Below are positions 7,153 to 10,488 of a DNA stretch of 10,488 nucleotides, piece after piece. The position numbers and the translations under genes are program-made. Source of the DNA: Pavlovales sp. CCMP2436 (Eukaryota; Haptophyta; Pavlovophyceae; Pavlovales); the NCBI GenBank assembly GCA_026770615.1, contig MU631677.1, forward strand, positions 51,596 through 62,083. Direction: 5' to 3'. A model generated the notes under the pieces. That model did not search any database and was not told the DNA's origin. It worked only from the letters and a program-made list of their open reading frames with translations. Position 1 is the stretch's first letter. The number at the start of each line of letters is the position of its first letter.

Positions 7153-10100
7153 ATGGGACCGCTACGCGCCGTCGTGTTAGCTGCGCTGGCCGCGCTTTGT
7201 CTGGCCGCGCCCACCGCCACCTCGCCCGCCGCCGCCGCCTCGCTGGAGAAGACGGTCGGGGTGCGAGAGGATGGGAGTACGCCCGACGACCCTACCGTGG
7301 CCGCAGATGACGCGCTAGACCACGACAACAAGGTTGAGCGGGTTGACCTACCCGACTTTGCGCATTCGGACCCGTGCAACCCAAACCTCGACCTCGACGC
7401 GCACTCGGTCTCGCACCATGGCAGCGGCCTCGCGGAGGCGAACGCCTGGACCCCACCGCCGCCATCCATCGTGTGCCCGCCGCCATCGCCGCCGCCGCCG
7501 CCGCTCAACACTCTGGTTGTCGACATCGTCGCGCAGAGCGTCGATCCGGGCACTTGTGCGATGCCTGCGAGCCTGGAGAGCTTCATGCTCGATGGCAAGT
7601 GGACCCCTGGGATGGACGAAGCCGGCTCGGCCTGCTTCTTCGACGCAACCTGGCACGAGCGTGACGGTCACACCTGCAAGGTCGAGCGTAACGTCAGCGC
7701 CTGCGCGCCGAGCGTCCCGAATTCAGTCTCCGGCTTCGAAGAAACGGGCACCGGCGCGGCCGGCAAGTTTGGAATCGAGGCAGGCGTGCGCGATACGTGC
7801 GTTTACGCGGGAAAGTTCGTGCGCTGCTGGGGCTCGAACGAGGCGGACAAGCTCGGTGAGTTAGTTAGTTAGTTAGTGTGACCCTTCAACACACCCGCAA
7901 ACGAAGCTCGGTGAACACTCACGATTATTCTTTCCAATATCCTTGCGTAAGGCCCCTTGCCCCCGACAGGAGCTGTAGGGGGGAAGAAGGGGGGGGGGGC
8001 GTTAAAAGAACTATTAACAATGTGCTACTACTATTATAATTTATTCCGCTTGAGACTCCGTCATCGTCGGTTCATAACGACGTCACTTACTCCGAGAGGT
8101 GAATCCGCCGTGCCAATTAACAATACCCTTCTTCTATAAAAAATATCCTACTCAGTACGGGGGCGGTATCTGTGTGCTCTGGGAGTGGTCATGGATTCAC
8201 GTCCGGGAGACCGTCTTCCGGGGACAGACGTCCTAACCAGAAATCTTTTGCTTTTACTATTTTTGCGTGCCTGGGCCAGTCTGCCTGCTGCTGTCCCCAG
8301 CTAAGCACTCATATCTTAATGAAGGGGGGTTCTGGCTTGCGGTGTTTCAAGTTCAAGTCAAGCTGATCTTAGCGCTCATATACATTCACAAAAATAAATA
8401 GGCCTTGGCTACATCCGCGCCTTCATCGGCGGTTCGGATTATTCCCGCTTCACGCTGGGAAACGCACACGTGAAGGAGGTGAGGCAAAGAATCAGTACAA
8501 ACCCGTCAAAAGAGTACAAAAAGAGTTACAACAAAAAATGTATGAATGAATGAATGAATGATGGTGTGAATGTTAATATAGGTGGACACGACATTCTCGG
8601 ACGCGCGCATCGGAGCCGTCTTTTCCTGCTATCTCCACGCGAAGCCAGGCGCACCGGCGGGCACTGTATCAGCGGGCGAGATGGTCTGCCGGGGGGGCGG
8701 TACGTTACACACACACACACATGTACAGCCGGACATAGTGCCAGCGGGAGAGGAGACTTGGTACGCTAGATAATTGAATATGAGTGTACAGGGACTCTGG
8801 CGCGCGGTCTGGCTGTCCCCGGACTCGAGCTGGTTTGAGCGCTGCAACGCCTATATTCTTTATAGAATATTTATTTCCAGAATATCTTTTGAGTCCAGAA
8901 ATATTTAGAGATTTTGAAAATGTTATCCGGTCTGGCGCGCACCTTGTTCGGCGGCGCTGGCTGGGGCTATATATACTATAAAATGATTTATATTGCTTCC
9001 CTCTGCGCTCTCCCCCACCCGCTGCTCGCCCCTGAACCCCCCCCCCCTCCCCCGAAGAGTACTAAACAAACCAAAACCAATATTCTGAATACTGATAACA
9101 ACAATACATTATATATACATATATAACTAGACGTCTACTCCGAGGGTCGTTTCGTGTACAACCGCATGCGCAAGACGCGCTATGGCGCGCGCTTCAAGAC
9201 GGACGACCTCTCAGGTACTTTTTGTTTAGATTTAAAATTTGGATGTGTTATTTAGATTTATTATTCGGATTTATTATTCAGATCTGTTTCTTCGGGCCTG
9301 CGCTACTGCTCGTTTTTTTTATTTCATTTTTTTATGTATGTATGTATCTGTGTGTGTGTGTGCTTTTATTTCTTTTCAATGCCCACTGCTTCAGCTTTCG
9401 TCATTGGCGAATTTACAAAGCAAATCGACCAAATTTGAATATTTGTGTTTTGATGTATCTCTCCATTTTTTAGGAACTAACTAACTAACTATAACTTACG
9501 CAGAGTACACCGCTTTCTCCTTCGCCAACAACGAGTCCGCAATTCAGATCGACCTGTCGAACGTGCACGCGTGCATGGTGAGCTCGGCGGGGGGCGTGGC
9601 GTGCATCGGCAGCAACGCTGAGGGTCGGCTCGGCTCAGCAAAAAGTGTGTTTTCGCTTCTTTTTTTTCTTCTTTTTTAATTGAGAATGTATTTCGATAAT
9701 TCAGTACTTTTCATAGATTTGAGCAATGCCTTAAAATTGCAACATTGCACGCAGGTGCGCACTATTTCTTTAAAATTGCAACATTGCACGCAGGTGCGCA
9801 CTTTTTTTAAAAAATCGCAACATTGCACGCAGGTGCGCACTTTTTTTAAAAAATGCAACATTGCACGCAGGTGCGCACTTTTTTAAAAAAATTGCAACAT
9901 TGCACGCAGGTGCGCACTTTTTCTTTTTCTCCCCCCCCCTCCTTTTTTTTTTCCACCACAGGTGCAGATTTGAGGTCTTTGATGCTTCATCAGTTGGCGC
10001 ATGATCCTCTCCCCCCCCCGCGCGCGCGCACACACACACTGCCCCCTCCTCCCCCCCCTGCACACACACTCACACACGCGCACACACACACTGCCCCCAC

Positions 10101-10348
10101 CCCCCCCCGCATGCACATACACCACACACACACACTCCCACGCGTGTGAACGTGTATGGCGGCTGGGAGTGAGCAACAATCACAACGAATCAAATGACTC
10201 CTAACAATTATTATCATGCGAATAATAAAGACACTCACAAAAGGCGATAATCATCATCATGCGAATAATAATCTAATCACAAAAGGCGGGGATGTTTACG
10301 GCGGCTGGGAGTTCCATCGCGAGCGAGCGCCTCTCTACTCAAACACAG
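7153..10348 (+). CDS. Secreted RCC1-like repeat protein, multi-exon, 3' end not resolved
   Basis: Proposed exons are 7153-7855, 8402-8478, 8582-8699, 9131-9214, 9504-9644 and, less surely, 10286-10348. Phases agree at every junction (1, 0, 1, 1, 1, then 1 out), giving about 395 residues so far. Residues 1-25 look like a signal peptide (MGPLR, then a hydrophobic AVVLAALAALCLAA). An acidic segment follows, then a proline-rich linker (101-117). The rest resembles RCC1/BLIP-II-type repeats, which build beta-propellers: DTCVYAGKFVRCWGSN..KLG at the end of exon 1, DARIGAVFSCYL..GEMVCRGG in exon 3, and VHACMVSSAGGVACIGSN..GRLG in exon 5. Cysteine pairs recur in each repeat, fitting an extracellular or lumenal protein. 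The start is chosen for the signal peptide; the frame is open further upstream to about 6988. Function and partner are unknown. The last exon or exons are uncertain. Confidence 0.75.
7856..8401 (+). other. Intron 1 of the RCC1-like gene
   Basis: The donor is GTGAGT at 7856, followed at once by four GTTA-type units (7864-7877) that offer further donor-like GTTAGT sites. The acceptor is AAATAG at 8401. Inside are a G run near 7990, an AT-rich part, and from about 8160 a more GC-balanced stretch ending in a LINE-like segment (8344-8377). An 11-bp copy of the exon end, AAGCTCGGTGA, occurs at 7849-7859 and again at 7903-7913. Confidence 0.75.
8344..8377 (-). mobile_element. Fragment matching the start of the LINE reading frame
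   Basis: This 34-bp segment matches 2846-2879 with one mismatch. Weaker similarity continues for about 25 bp on its left side, so the minus-strand translation begins DQLDLNLK here and DQPDLNLK in the LINE, each preceded by an in-frame TAA. On the other side similarity ends exactly after GCGCTC. It may be a fragment of a related LINE inserted in intron 1 and inherited or spliced out. Minus-strand sequence down to about 8165 stays protein-like with two stops, which would fit a diverged copy. Confidence 0.6.
8543..8560 (+). repeat. TGAA microsatellite just upstream of exon 3
   Basis: About four and a half TGAA units lie in the 103-bp intron 2, ending 21 bp before the exon 3 acceptor at 8581. 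Confidence 0.9.
8700..9130 (+). other. Intron 3 of the RCC1-like gene
   Basis: The donor is GTACGT and the acceptor ATAACTAG. It begins with a short AC microsatellite (8706-8720). Two GC-rich islands (about 8726-8850 and 8930-8970) stand out from AT-rich surroundings and share a TCTGGCGCGC-like motif. They are coding-like in composition, but no exon with compatible phases could be built. An ATATTC/GAATAT hairpin lies near 8851-8870, and a C-rich run near 9037-9053. Confidence 0.7.
9215..9503 (+). other. Intron 4 of the RCC1-like gene
   Basis: The donor is GTACTT and the acceptor TTACGCAG. The intron is strongly AT-rich, with repeated TTTAGATTTA and TTATTCRGAT elements, a TATG/TG tract near 9334-9362, and an ACTAACTAACTA tract at about 9476-9491 directly before the acceptor, which may supply branch-point sequence. 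Confidence 0.75.
9739..9917 (+). repeat. Tandem repeat, five copies, 38-39 bp period, in intron 5
   Basis: The 24-bp core from GCAACATTGC to GTGCGCAC is identical in all five copies, at 9739-9762, 9778-9801, 9817-9840, 9855-9878 and 9894-9917. Spacers are T runs followed by A runs and vary slightly. Each core contains GCAG|GTGCGC, a splice-junction-like sequence, the palindrome GTGCGCAC, and a GCAA/TTGC mini-hairpin. Core conservation with spacer drift suggests recent expansion or correction. Confidence 0.95.
10009..10145 (+). repeat. CA and poly-C low-complexity tract
   Basis: Alternating CA/CACACG stretches and runs of eight or more C residues, with a CGCGCG stretch near 10020. It lies in intron 5 and shows no coding signal. 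Confidence 0.9.
10152..10288 (+). repeat. Duplicated segment around the last candidate exon
   Basis: 10213-10246 and 10256-10288 are near copies: both run ATCATGCGAATAATAA to CACAAAAGGCG, at a 43-bp period. Further left, 10152-10170 matches the start of the candidate exon (10294-10312) at 17 of 19 bases. Read in the exon's frame, this left copy meets TGA after VYGGWE, so it looks like a broken exon copy. Confidence 0.7.
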
Positions 10349-10488
10349 GTAACCTTTATACTCTTCTTAATGAGTTATTATTATAAAGCCCAGGCCTCTA
10401 CACGCAAACACACTTCAACGCTCCCCCCCCTCCCTCCCCTAGAGTATATGTTGTTACATAATAGAATCATAGAATAGATGGAATTATA

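Noticed and set aside
7853..7872. RCC1-like gene ending in exon 1 at the TAG of the GTTA tract
   Set aside because: The repeat stops mid-propeller directly at GTGAGT, and several in-phase RCC1-like exons follow.
9739..9917. CRISPR-like spaced repeats
   Set aside because: Spacers are only about 15 bp of T/A runs and alike, the genome is eukaryotic, and the array lies in an intron.
9961..10008. Exon after the strong acceptor-like CCACCACAG
   Set aside because: A short open frame follows, but no donor with a compatible phase appears before the CA/poly-C tract, and it lacks RCC1 character.
10443..10477. Terminal exon of the RCC1-like gene beginning EYMLLH and ending in TAG
   Set aside because: The acceptor CCCTAG fits and the phase matches, but the stretch is AT-rich, very short and near the window edge, so it is only a possibility.

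Overview
The window looks like nuclear DNA of a unicellular eukaryote, probably an alga or other protist. Coding exons are very GC-rich, spliceosomal introns are AT-rich and full of simple repeats, housekeeping genes are typically eukaryotic, and a non-LTR retrotransposon is present. I cannot name a lineage from sequence alone.

Layout. Positions 1-2879 (minus strand) hold a decayed LINE-type element: an APE-like endonuclease region, a linker and a reverse transcriptase, broken by three in-frame stops and two frameshifts and cut by the window edge. Positions 2880-3670 hold no convincing gene, but carry TATA-like tracts and a cluster of diverged ~50-bp repeats. Positions 3671-5874 (minus) encode a two-exon SURF6/Rrp14 ribosome-biogenesis protein; its 731-bp intron contains three separate repeat structures. 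A 177-bp GC-rich gap with one central A/T tract separates it, head to head, from a short plus-strand gene at 6052-6411 that matches Mediator subunit 22 (MED22/SURF5) in length and pattern. Positions 6412-7152 are mostly featureless, with a promoter-like end. From 7153 to the right edge runs a plus-strand multi-exon gene for a secreted RCC1-like repeat protein with a signal peptide and a proline-rich linker. I could assemble six exons with matching phases, including a 77-nt exon at 8402-8478 that no long open frame reveals.

The most notable points are the SURF6-MED22 neighbour pair, which recalls the animal surfeit locus; the hidden exon and repeat architecture of the RCC1-like gene, with a 39-bp tandem array carrying splice-like AG|GT cores and complementary GTTA/ACTA tracts flanking a frame-preserving block of exons; and a shared 34-bp segment that ties intron 1 of that gene to the start of the LINE reading frame. 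SURF6 acts in ribosome assembly in the nucleolus and MED22 in RNA polymerase II transcription, so a shared promoter could link two growth-related functions; that link is inference.
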